DNA of 40,638 bases from Flavobacterium sp. SCGC AAA160-P02 (GTDB lineage Bacteria; Bacteroidota; Bacteroidia; Flavobacteriales; Flavobacteriaceae), in assembly GCA_000383355.1 (NCBI GenBank), contig KB911098.1, positions 1-40,638 on the forward strand, in the 5' to 3' direction. Every line of letters starts with the position of its first letter. The stretch's first letter is position 1. Both the position numbers and the translations under genes were made by a program. Of this stretch, positions 24,962 to 34,200 are shown piece by piece. Below the pieces are notes generated by a model that saw nothing but the letters and a program-made list of their open reading frames with translations, made no database searches and was not told the DNA's origin.

Positions 24962-25049
24962 TAAATTTGAACATGGATATTTAACTAAAATAAAATATCT
25001 CTACACCCTAAATATTAAAAAAACCAAAACGTCATTGTTTTGGTTTTTT
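24962..25049 (+). ncRNA. Candidate short plus-strand transcript
   Basis: An exact -7 box (TAAATTTG, 24962-24969) is followed about 70 bp later by the strong terminator at 25018-25049. No coding sequence longer than three codons lies between. It may be a small RNA, or a chance box next to a terminator used only by the minus-strand regulator gene. The rest of the 24702-25212 gap shows nothing beyond the elements listed. Confidence 0.2.
25018..25049. terminator. Bidirectional intrinsic terminator
   Basis: AAAAAACCAAAAC and GTTTTGGTTTTTT form a perfect 13-bp stem around GTCATT, with U-runs in both directions. It lies 164 bp beyond the stop of the hybrid regulator. Confidence 0.85.
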
Positions 25050-25212
25050 GCTTTGTAAACACTTCCAAGAGTGTGTTATCATTTCAAAAGAAACTATAGT
25101 ATCAATTAATCAATTTACTCATCTATATCATCTTATTGATGCTGAATACTTGCTTTTATCTAAAGACTATCTATGAATATTGATAAGTAATAATTTAATA
25201 GTCTCATCAATA

Positions 25213-28092
25213 CTAAATTAAATTGGAATATTTATTTTTCAAATCTCCTGCTTTAATACCAAACCTGTCTTGAAATTTTTTATGAAAATAAGATCTACTA
25301 TTAATTCCAACAGCATACATGACCTCGTTAAGTGTAGGGTATCTGTTTTTAACAATTAACTCATAAGCTTTTAATAATCGTGTTTCTAGTATAACATTTA
25401 CAAGGCTCAAACCGAGTTTATATTTTAAAATCTCATTTAATTTCTTTTGACCATAACCACAAGCTTTGGATAATACAACAACATTAAAATCTGGATTTGT
25501 TAAATTAGATAGAATACATTCTTTTATTTGATGAACTAAGTTAATGGATGAACTTTCAAAATCTACATTAGTAGTATCTAATCCTAATATTTTTTTTCTA
25601 TTTAAAGTTCTTTCCAAAGAAAATTGAACTCTTGAAATAATTTCACTTTTCGTGAAAGGTTTTTCGATGTATTCATTAAAACCTAATGTGTTTTTTAAAG
25701 TTAATGATTTTAAATTGGAGACAGAAGTAATCAGGATAAAAGGAATATCTTTATAATGGTCTATTTTATTGAGCTCTTTTTTAAATTGAGCACCATCCAT
25801 TTCTGGCATTCTTAAATCAGATATAATAAGGTCAAAAGATTTCTCACGTACATTTCTAAGAGCTTCTTTTCCATTAAACGCAAAAGTACAATCGATAAAA
25901 TCTGAAAAAATTTCTTTTAAATAACTTATCATCTCTGTATTATCATCTACAATAAGAGCTTTAGGATAGTTGTTAGACTCTTTAGTTTTAGTGTCTAGAG
26001 AGTTATCTGAAGTTAATAATTTAAAATCGTTTTGAATTGAAGATGTATTAAGAGTATAATTAGATAATTTAAAGGGAATTTCTACTCTAAAGACACTTCC
26101 TTTATTTATTTCTGTTTCTAAAGTAATAGTCCCATTAAGTCTTTTAACTAATTCATCTATTAAAGACAAACCTATTCCAAATCCGGCAGTTGTTCTATTT
26201 TTTTTTGTTTGATAAAAGCGAGTAAAAATCTTTTCTTTTTCATCTTTTTCAATACCATATCCTTGATCTTTTACCGTAATAATTAAGCTTGATTCTTTTA
26301 AAATTATGGAAAAGTAAACAGAAGTATTTGAATTTGAATATTTAATTGCATTAGAAATTAAATTGTTAATTATAGCCTTCAGACTTTCAATATCATAAGT
26401 AATAACTAAATTATGATTCGCATTAGTCTTATAATAAAAATTCATTTTTTTTATCTCAAAATCTGGCAGATAAGTAGCGGTTATTTCTTTTATAAAATCT
26501 GTTAAATTAATTGATGTCTTCTGACTACTTTCAACAGGCGACTTTTCCGCGCTTAACAAGGTTAAAAAATTATTAAGAGAAGATATCATTTTTTTACTAT
26601 TCTTAATAGCACTGTTTGTATATCTAATTCTTTTTTCGGCTATTACACCTTCTTCATTGAGTAAATTTAAATATCCTAAAATTGAAGTAATAGGGGTTCT
26701 AATTTCATGAGACATGTTTTCTAAAAATTTCTCTTTAGATTCTAAAATAGTCTTTTGAGCTCTCAAGGAAACCTCAAGTCTGTATTGTTTCTTTTTTCGT
26801 TGGTTGTTTATAATTATAAAAAAAGAAGCAAATACAATTACTATAAACATTCCTATAATTATATATTGATTACGGCTTTTTACAAGTAAATCATCTTTTT
26901 TAAGGCTAAGCTGCTTCATCTTTTCTATTTCTCCATCCAACTGAACATAAAAGCGTTCAATATCTAGTTTCATTTTTACCCTCTCACTATTTTTAGAATT
27001 TTGTGTGCTATCAGATTTTTTTAAAAATTCAAATGCTTTTTTGTAATTGTTTTTAAAAGCATAATAGTTACTAATAGTCTTTTCACCTTGGTAACTTTTA
27101 AAATATGGAATTGAAGATTCATCAGAATTTTGTGACTTTTTAAAATAAAAATCTGCGCTAGAATTATTATTTTTAAAAATAGCATATTGTAATTTATTAA
27201 TTATATAGTAATAGTCTTGATAATATGAAGAAGAAATTAAATTTTTAGGATTCATTGATTTTTCTAAATAATACTCTCCCAAGTTATAGTTCTCCAAACC
27301 ATTATAAGTAAAGTGTAAAGCATCATAATACTCTAACTTCAATGCCTCGCGATCAAGATTTTTCTCTACAACCTTATCGAGAATATTTTTAGCTTCTTTA
27401 AAATTTTTTGAAGTAACTAAAATACGTGCTTGTTGAATTTTAATCAATTCTTTAAGATTTTTAGAACGTGGATGTGCTGTAAAACCTGAAATAATTTTCT
27501 GTAGTTTAATATTGGTTATGGTAGCTTGCTCAACACTTCCTAATTCAAGTAAACAATTTGTTAAGTTTACCAAACTAAAAATTTCTCTATATTGTGTCTT
27601 TTTTATTTTAGAATTACTATATATCTCTGAAGCTTTAACATAATTTTTTATGGCTTCAGCAAATAAATTATTTTTTTGATAAGTAAAAGCGGTTATCCCA
27701 AAAGACTCGCCCAATAGTGAAGGATCATTTGTAAGTAATGAAATTTTTTGTTGATAATGGTTTACAGAATCTACATTCTTGTTTATGGTACCAAAAAGCA
27801 TTAAATCAAATAGCGTATTTACTCTTAAAGAAGCCATTCTTTCATGATCATTGATTTGTTGGAATTGATGTTGCTTTCGATTCTTTGATGGGTGAATATA
27901 TTTTTGAGAGTTTAATAACTTTAAAAAATTATTCGCAAGTTTAGAAAAGCTCTCTGGGCTAACTTTTCGGGTTAAATTATAATTCTTATCATAGATCTTA
28001 TTTAAAGAATCTAAACTTACATATTCTATTTTCTGCGCATTTATACTACATACAGCAAAAAGCATCAAGAAAAACACTCTAATTTTAATCAT
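25213..28092 (-). CDS. Hybrid two-component regulator: TPR sensor, kinase, receiver, AraC-type output
   Basis: The product is 959 residues in one chain: signal peptide (1-19), periplasmic helical repeats resembling TPRs (about 80-400), a membrane helix (409-428), a HisKA domain with H462 in MSHEIRTPITS, an ATPase with NLISNAIKYSNS, DQGYGIEKDE and GFGIGLSLI, a receiver (711-830) with D759 in LIISDLRMPEMDG and K811, and a C-terminal AraC-type double helix-turn-helix (about 855-955). Classical Bacteroidota hybrid regulators sense glycans through a propeller; here the sensor is a helical repeat instead, so the ligand may be a protein or small molecule. The neighbouring sugar porter has AraC-style repeats upstream and is the likely target. 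Confidence 0.93.
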   Translation of the reverse strand: MIKIRVFFLMLFAVCSINAQKIEYVSLDSLNKIYDKNYNLTRKVSPESFSKLANNFLKLLNSQKYIHPSKNRKQHQFQQINDHERMASLRVNTLFDLMLFGTINKNVDSVNHYQQKISLLTNDPSLLGESFGITAFTYQKNNLFAEAIKNYVKASEIYSNSKIKKTQYREIFSLVNLTNCLLELGSVEQATITNIKLQKIISGFTAHPRSKNLKELIKIQQARILVTSKNFKEAKNILDKVVEKNLDREALKLEYYDALHFTYNGLENYNLGEYYLEKSMNPKNLISSSYYQDYYYIINKLQYAIFKNNNSSADFYFKKSQNSDESSIPYFKSYQGEKTISNYYAFKNNYKKAFEFLKKSDSTQNSKNSERVKMKLDIERFYVQLDGEIEKMKQLSLKKDDLLVKSRNQYIIIGMFIVIVFASFFIIINNQRKKKQYRLEVSLRAQKTILESKEKFLENMSHEIRTPITSILGYLNLLNEEGVIAEKRIRYTNSAIKNSKKMISSLNNFLTLLSAEKSPVESSQKTSINLTDFIKEITATYLPDFEIKKMNFYYKTNANHNLVITYDIESLKAIINNLISNAIKYSNSNTSVYFSIILKESSLIITVKDQGYGIEKDEKEKIFTRFYQTKKNRTTAGFGIGLSLIDELVKRLNGTITLETEINKGSVFRVEIPFKLSNYTLNTSSIQNDFKLLTSDNSLDTKTKESNNYPKALIVDDNTEMISYLKEIFSDFIDCTFAFNGKEALRNVREKSFDLIISDLRMPEMDGAQFKKELNKIDHYKDIPFILITSVSNLKSLTLKNTLGFNEYIEKPFTKSEIISRVQFSLERTLNRKKILGLDTTNVDFESSSINLVHQIKECILSNLTNPDFNVVVLSKACGYGQKKLNEILKYKLGLSLVNVILETRLLKAYELIVKNRYPTLNEVMYAVGINSRSYFHKKFQDRFGIKAGDLKNKYSNLI

Positions 28093-28150
28093 AAATAGGG
28101 TTAAAAATGGATAGACATAAACTTCAATTATAAAAATACAAATAAAATAA

Positions 28151-28176
28151 TAAAGGGAGCGAAAACGCTCCCTTTA
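28151..28176. terminator. Strong hairpin in the divergent intergenic region
   Basis: AAAGGGAGCG and CGCTCCCTTT form a perfect 10-bp stem with loop AAAA (11 bp with the flanking T-A pair). Only a moderately T-rich stretch follows on the minus strand. It sits 59 bp upstream of the hybrid regulator ATG with no gene ending here. It may attenuate the regulator leader or end an unseen short transcript. Confidence 0.5.
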
Positions 28177-28286
28177 TAAATCACTATTATCACTCTCTTT
28201 TTCACTTGTGAAGTAATAATTAAATAGTTATTAAAACTATTTTGTTATTTTTACACTTACAAAAAAACAAAAAAAATAATAAAATA

Positions 28287-28310
28287 ATAATATCATTACA
28301 ATGATATTAT
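28287..28310. promoter_or_regulatory. Perfect inverted repeat upstream of the propeller protein gene
   Basis: ATAATATCAT and ATGATATTAT are perfect arms around TACA, 85 bp before the ATG at 28395. It could be a dimer operator or an AU-rich hairpin in the leader. The 28093-28394 gap holds nothing else beyond this and the hairpin at 28151. Confidence 0.4.
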
Positions 28311-28394
28311 AGCAGACCTCCTTCAAAAAGATATTAAATAAATTATTAACCCTTGATAAACAGTAGGTTATATTAATTAAATGAAATCATTTTG

Positions 28395-29720
28395 ATGAAA
28401 TTATTATTAAAAATTATTATTTCCCTCTTACCTTTAGTTGGGTTTTCTCAAAAAAAATTAACCCAAGAAGTACCCATTAGTATTTTATTAGACTCCATAA
28501 ATCATCAAATAATCTATCATACAAGTACTTCAATACATCGATTAGATCTTTCAAATCTAAAAATTATAAGCTCAAGAGAAATAAAGAATTCTAAAACATC
28601 AAGTTTTAGCACAATTCTTAAAAAAAACAAACTTTTATTTTTAGAGAATCGTGGAGGAGATATTTTAGCTTTAAATTCAAATGATAGCCTAGTTAAAGTT
28701 GACAATTCTAATATTAGTAATTTTTTTATTGGTAGTAGTATTTTTATAAAAAAAGATACCATATTTAAGCACGGTGGTTATGGATATTGGACACAATCTA
28801 ACTTTTTAACTTATTATGAAGATTTTACAAAAGAATGGCAAATCTACCCTATTTCACAAAATTCTAAGATACCACCAGATATAGCATCTCATGCCAGTTT
28901 AATAATTGATGATTCTTATTACTTTTTTGGAGGAGCATCAATTAGTGAAAACGGATCTAGAGTTGTTTCTAATTTAAATGAAGAAGTTTGGTGCTATAAT
29001 TTTAAAGAAAAGAAATGGCATTTAATAGGAACTTTTTTGAGAGATCATATTATTCCTATTTATACTAGCTTCACTAAAGGAAGTAGTTTATTTATTTTAG
29101 ATGATAAAAAACAACTTTATGAAATAGATTTATTAAGTAATTTAATTACTAAATACAAAATAGCTCCAATTTTATACAGATTCATAAAAGAAATAAAACC
29201 TATCTATTATAAAGGGTTAGTATATTTTTTAGATGATTTAGGAAATATAAATAAAATTTCAATTACTGAACTCACCAAAGAAGTAGAAGAGATTACCGTA
29301 TTTTATAAAAATCAAAACTTTCTTCAAATTGTTCTGATAGTAACTTTTTTCTCTATTGTATTTTTTATTATTTTTTACTCTTATAAAGAATACGAAAACA
29401 ACAAGAAATTAAAATTGTTAGATAATGGCATACGGTTTAAAAATAAGTTTATTGAACTGGAGGAACTATCAATTGCTATCATAAGAATGGTTGAACGAGA
29501 AGAGGCTGAATTGTCTAAAGTATATGATTTAGTTAAGAAAAATCATTTGAGCAAAATTCAAAATGAGCGTATAAAAAATCAATTTATAGATCAAATAAAC
29601 ATGAAGTTAAGCGTACTTACAGGAGAGAAAGAAGATTTTTTAATTGTATCAAAATCTAGTTTTGACAAAAGGTACAAAACAATTTCCATCAACAAATCAA
29701 TATTTGGAAAGCTGTTTTAA
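28395..29720 (+). CDS. Kelch-like sensor, membrane helix and possible winged-helix output
   Basis: The product is 441 residues from the ATG at 28395; a TTG lies just before. Signal peptide (ending VGFSQ), then about 290 periplasmic residues with propeller-like repeats (YYFFGGASISENGSRVVSN followed by VWCYNFKEKKWHLIG is a typical Kelch blade; YEIDLLSNL and VYFLDDLGNI look like further blades). A membrane helix follows at about 308-328. The cytoplasmic end of about 110 residues is helical and finishes FLIVSKSSFDKRYKTISI, whose spacing resembles the DxR wing of MarR-type winged helices. If so, this is a membrane-bound one-component regulator. That is my inference; I do not recognise the family. 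It diverges from the hybrid regulator. Confidence 0.75.
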   Translation: MKLLLKIIISLLPLVGFSQKKLTQEVPISILLDSINHQIIYHTSTSIHRLDLSNLKIISSREIKNSKTSSFSTILKKNKLLFLENRGGDILALNSNDSLVKVDNSNISNFFIGSSIFIKKDTIFKHGGYGYWTQSNFLTYYEDFTKEWQIYPISQNSKIPPDIASHASLIIDDSYYFFGGASISENGSRVVSNLNEEVWCYNFKEKKWHLIGTFLRDHIIPIYTSFTKGSSLFILDDKKQLYEIDLLSNLITKYKIAPILYRFIKEIKPIYYKGLVYFLDDLGNINKISITELTKEVEEITVFYKNQNFLQIVLIVTFFSIVFFIIFYSYKEYENNKKLKLLDNGIRFKNKFIELEELSIAIIRMVEREEAELSKVYDLVKKNHLSKIQNERIKNQFIDQINMKLSVLTGEKEDFLIVSKSSFDKRYKTISINKSIFGKLF

Positions 29721-29778
29721 AGTGCTGTTAAACATCACAATTAATACAGTAATAGCTTAAAAAAATAATTTTAATATA

Positions 29779-31062
29779 TTAGGCTATTTTATTAATTTGT
29801 GTTTTTAAGTCTCTTATAAATCTGTGAAAATCTACCGTAATTCTATGCCTACTGGTATTAATTTGTTTCATATGTGGGTGTGTAACTTCTCTTTCACACA
29901 ATACATCTATATTGGCAGGGCGCTTCCAAGATCCTTTTAATGCTAATGCCGCTAATTTGCTTTGTTGTTCTGCACCAGGCCAGATACAACCGAGTGGCTG
30001 AAACATCCCTATAAAGTATAAATTATCATATGTTGGATGAAACATTTTTAGATAAAGTGGCACAGGTCCTTCACTGTAATTTAAAAACTTTTTATCGAAA
30101 AAAGGATGTGCCAACACAAAACCTGTGCAAGCAATTATTACGTCAAACTTTTCGATACTTTTATCTTTAAAAAAGACTTCTTTACCCTCAAATCGATCAA
30201 TTTCTACTCTAGGTTTTATTTTACCATGTCTTATTTTATATAATAATTCACTATTAATTGTTGGGTGAGTGGCTCCAAATTTATGATCTGGCTCTGGCAA
30301 ACCATATATTTTATTAGACCCATTATTAATGTGCGCAATAAAACCAGCTAATAAATTACGTAAAAAAATTGGCAGAAAATTCATCTTTATTGCAAATACA
30401 TCTGTGGGTTTACCCATTAAAAACTTAGGTATAATTCTGTAGCCTCTTCGCCAACTAATGGCTGTTTTAGTACTAACCCGACTTGTTTCTACAGCTACAT
30501 CACAGGCTGAATTTCCACCACCTATGACTAACACTTTTTTGTTTGCGAAGGGTGCTGCTTTTTTGTATTGGTGTGAGTGTAAAAAATCACCTGTAAATTT
30601 ACCTGAATAGTTAGGATATTTTGGTTCCCAATGATGCCCATTACAAACTACTAAATCTGTAAAAATTTCTACATGCTCATTTTCATCTTTTATAGTAGTT
30701 ACTTCCCACTGACCATTATCTAGCCTAACACAGCTTTTAACAAGCGTATTGAATTGTATATGACGGTACAAGTTAAAGTACTTAGCATACGATTGAAAAT
30801 AGTTTCTAAGTTCTTCATGTGAAGGGTAATCTGAGACCTCAGGCCTAAAAGGGTAATCTTCATACTGAGATAAAGTCTTTGAACTTATAATATGTGTGGT
30901 CTCAAAAACACTAGAATGGCTGTCTTTTTCATTATAAATCCAATTCCCACCAACATCATGGTTATAATCATAGGCTACCACAAATATTCCTTCTTCACTT
31001 ATGTTTTTAATAGCAGGAAGTCCTGAGGGCCCTGCTCCTATAATACAGACTCGTTTATTCAA
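29779..31062 (-). CDS. Flavin-containing monooxygenase-like NAD(P)-binding protein
   Basis: The product is 427 residues, close to bacterial FMOs. FAD-binding GAGPSG is at 9-14, the FMO signature FTGDFLHSHQY at 156-166, NADPH-binding GGGNSA at 181-186, and ACTGF near 315. FMOs oxygenate soft nucleophiles such as amines and sulfides, for example trimethylamine in marine bacteria; the substrate here cannot be told. The start is a TTG (31060-31062): no upstream ATG is in frame and the FAD loop is only eight residues in, as is normal. It is monocistronic, between the propeller protein and the giant secreted protein. Confidence 0.88.
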   Translation of the reverse strand: MNKRVCIIGAGPSGLPAIKNISEEGIFVVAYDYNHDVGGNWIYNEKDSHSSVFETTHIISSKTLSQYEDYPFRPEVSDYPSHEELRNYFQSYAKYFNLYRHIQFNTLVKSCVRLDNGQWEVTTIKDENEHVEIFTDLVVCNGHHWEPKYPNYSGKFTGDFLHSHQYKKAAPFANKKVLVIGGGNSACDVAVETSRVSTKTAISWRRGYRIIPKFLMGKPTDVFAIKMNFLPIFLRNLLAGFIAHINNGSNKIYGLPEPDHKFGATHPTINSELLYKIRHGKIKPRVEIDRFEGKEVFFKDKSIEKFDVIIACTGFVLAHPFFDKKFLNYSEGPVPLYLKMFHPTYDNLYFIGMFQPLGCIWPGAEQQSKLAALALKGSWKRPANIDVLCEREVTHPHMKQINTSRHRITVDFHRFIRDLKTQINKIA

Positions 31063-31161
31063 AGTGATATTGTCTTTAGTACTAAAATATATAAACTTTA
31101 AAGATAGAATATATTTTTATGCTTTTTATTTAATACAAAACCAAACTTATAATTTTTAATT

Positions 31162-31198
31162 AAAAAAAAGTCATGCTTTTAAAGCATGACCTTTTTTT
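31162..31198 (-). terminator. Intrinsic terminator of the giant secreted protein gene
   Basis: GTCATGCTTT and AAAGCATGAC are perfect arms about one base, with A/T tracts on both sides. It lies 15 bp after the stop at 31214. Confidence 0.85.
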
Positions 31199-31213
31199 AC
31201 AAGAGTTTATTTT

Positions 31214-34200
31214 CTATTTTTTAATAAAACTTCTAGAAATAACACCCTTAGAAGAATAAATTTTAATGAAATAAATTGAAGGAGGAAGATTTTTTATAGA
31301 AAAATTCATCTCTTTAGTCTTTAAGATTAACTGCCCAATTGAGTTATAGACATCTCCTCTAATAAAATTAATTCCGTCAGATAACTTAATATTCAAAATT
31401 TCTTCTGCAGGGTTTGGATAAATTTTAAACTGATTTAAATTATTAAAATCATCAACAGATGCTGTTCCATCAGTAATTAACAATCTGTTAGATTTTAGCT
31501 CTACTGTATTAAATTGTTCATTTTTCCCCTGATCAAAATTACATTGGTCAACAGCTATAGATATATAATACTCGTAACTACTTCCAGAAATAACAGTTGC
31601 ATCTTCATCATTATAAGATGTGTTAGATGAAGATACAGACCCTAGCTCTTCAAAATCTCCATTATCTACGCTTCTGTAAATTTTATAAGTACTATAATCT
31701 GTTCCCTCATAATCAGTCCAACTTAGATTAACAGAATTAGTTACAGAAATACTACTCTGTAATAAAATAGTTTTATGTAAACTAGAATCTTCAGATACAT
31801 CACCACACAGATCTACTAATCTTACTTTATAGCTATATGTTTGCACTTGATTATTTGATTCCTCATCTAAAAATGATATATCATCTGAATTCATAGTTCC
31901 AATAACTTCATAATTTCCAGTAACAGAAGTTTCTCTTAAAACTTCGTATACTGATACATTATAATTTCCTTGATTATTGATAAAAACTCTATTTTTTGTA
32001 GGCTCATTTTCATCACTAGAAACATAACAAACAGATAAATCACTGTATTGATCTGTTAGGTTAATCTGAAATTCCTCAGTTAGAATAAAATCTGTAGCAT
32101 CAGAAACTACAAAAGTATAGGTGCCATCTTTTAAGTCAGTTAAATTTTGATCATTTTCTTGTCCAATAGGAATAGATCCTCCATTTGATGCAGACCAACT
32201 AAATACTAAATCTCCTGTTGTATCAGTAATAGTTGAAATAGTTATAGAGCCATTAGCAGTATCTCCCTCACAATAAGAGTTTGTCAACTCAGAGGATATA
32301 GATATATCTCCTATGTTGGCAATATCAATGGTAAATGATTTTTCAAAAGATTGAGTTTCTCCATCAGTAGTAATTACTCGAATAGAAAATGATGATTGAG
32401 TTTCAAAATCAAAAGATGTAAATGTTTTTAAATTATTACCATCTATAACAAAGCTATTGTTGTCTGTATCACCGTCACCAGAAACAAATTCAAAGGTATG
32501 AGTATCTGAAGGTAAATCTAAATCTATTGTGGTAAATTGTCCAATAATATAGCCATTGGCACTATCTATATTTTCATTTATTAAATTATTTGATAAGTTA
32601 ATATCTGTAGGAGCATTGTCATTATCTGGATTAATGATAATACTTACAGTTCCTATTTCGCTAGTTAAATTTGAATCATCTGCCCTGTAGGTAAAACTAT
32701 CTGTAAGGGTGTCTGAACCATCATGTGTGTAAGAAAAAGTTCCATCAGTATCTAAAACTAATATTCCATGAGCAGGAACAGTCTCTAATATTGCTGTAAA
32801 TGAATCTTCTTCAATATCTGAAGCATTATAAAGCACTGATGTTTCTGAATTGTCTAATACAATAGCAATACCTCCTTCATCTACCTGTATTAAATGATCA
32901 CTAACAACTGGAGCATCATTTACAGGACTTACTGTTATGGTAACAGTAGCTATTTCACTGTCAACACTATTATCATTTGCTTTATAGGTAAAACTATCTG
33001 AAATAGTTTCTGAACTATCATGTGTGTAAGAAAAAGTTCCATCAATATTTAAGGTAATTGAACCATTGGTAGGTTGGGTTACTAAAATGGCTGTTAACTC
33101 ATCTTGATCTTCATCAACAGCGTTATATAGTAAATTAACTTCATTATTACCCAACGTTACTACTGTAGTACCTTCATCAACTAATAGTGTGTGATCTGTT
33201 ACAATTGGCTGATCATTTACAGGACTGATAGTAATTACAAATGTTTTTGTAACATTGTCTATACCCCCTCCTTCTGTTCCTGAATCATCATTTAGAGTTA
33301 CTGTAATGTTAGCAGTTCCATTTTGATCTAGAGCCGGTGTATAATTCAAAACAGCAGCTCCATTTCCTTGTGTATAATTTATGTTAATAGACTCAAATAG
33401 CTCGTCATTATCTGTAGCAACACTAAAAGACAAGGCTTGAGTTTCTAAGATATCTCCATCTACAACATTTAAAATATCAAATGATTGTATTCCTGAATCT
33501 TCATTGGCACTTACATCTGCAATAGCATCAAAACGTGGAGATCCATTCAGAGGACTTCCAAGCGCATTTTCATACGCACCAATATCTAAAGATGAACCAA
33601 CTGGTAAAGGTCTTGTCCCTCCATTAATATCTTCATTAACAGGAAAATAACCATATCCAATAGCAGGAGAAAAATCTTGTAGACTATAGTCTCCATTTGT
33701 AAAATCAGTGAAATAAATATCTACTTCTTGGTCTGGAGCAACTTCCCAGGTTGAATTCTCTTGAGGAATTATATTAGCATCATTTGTGATAACCTTATTA
33801 AAATTTGGAGGAGATGTATACGCGTTCTGATCCGTATCTGATATTAGTACAATTGAATTAATAACGTCTAATGAAATAGTTGAACATGCATTGTGAATAC
33901 TTCCAGAATTAATAACTGTACAGTTTTTTAACCTTGGTGTAATATTTTCACTTCCGGTACTACATTGGTCATTATATATTGTAAGGCCATTATTAATAAA
34001 TAAACAGTTTTCTGCTTGAATTGCCGAAACTCCTGTTGATGTAGCAGAAGTAAAGTTTGAAATTTTAGATTTATAAATATTCACATAATGACTATTTGTT
34101 GCTCTTATTCCATATGCCTGACCAGTACTAGTCTTATTGAGGTCAAAACCTGTAATGGTCGAATAAAACACACCTGTATTAGAGGAAAAAGTAAACGTAT

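Noticed and set aside
23157..29720. Polysaccharide utilisation locus
   Set aside because: A hybrid regulator and sugar porter are present, but there is no SusC/SusD pair, glycoside hydrolase or lyase in the window.
29779..31062. Baeyer-Villiger monooxygenase
   Set aside because: The signature ends in H-x3-Y as in FMOs; the Trp and Pro/Asp of the Baeyer-Villiger fingerprint are missing.
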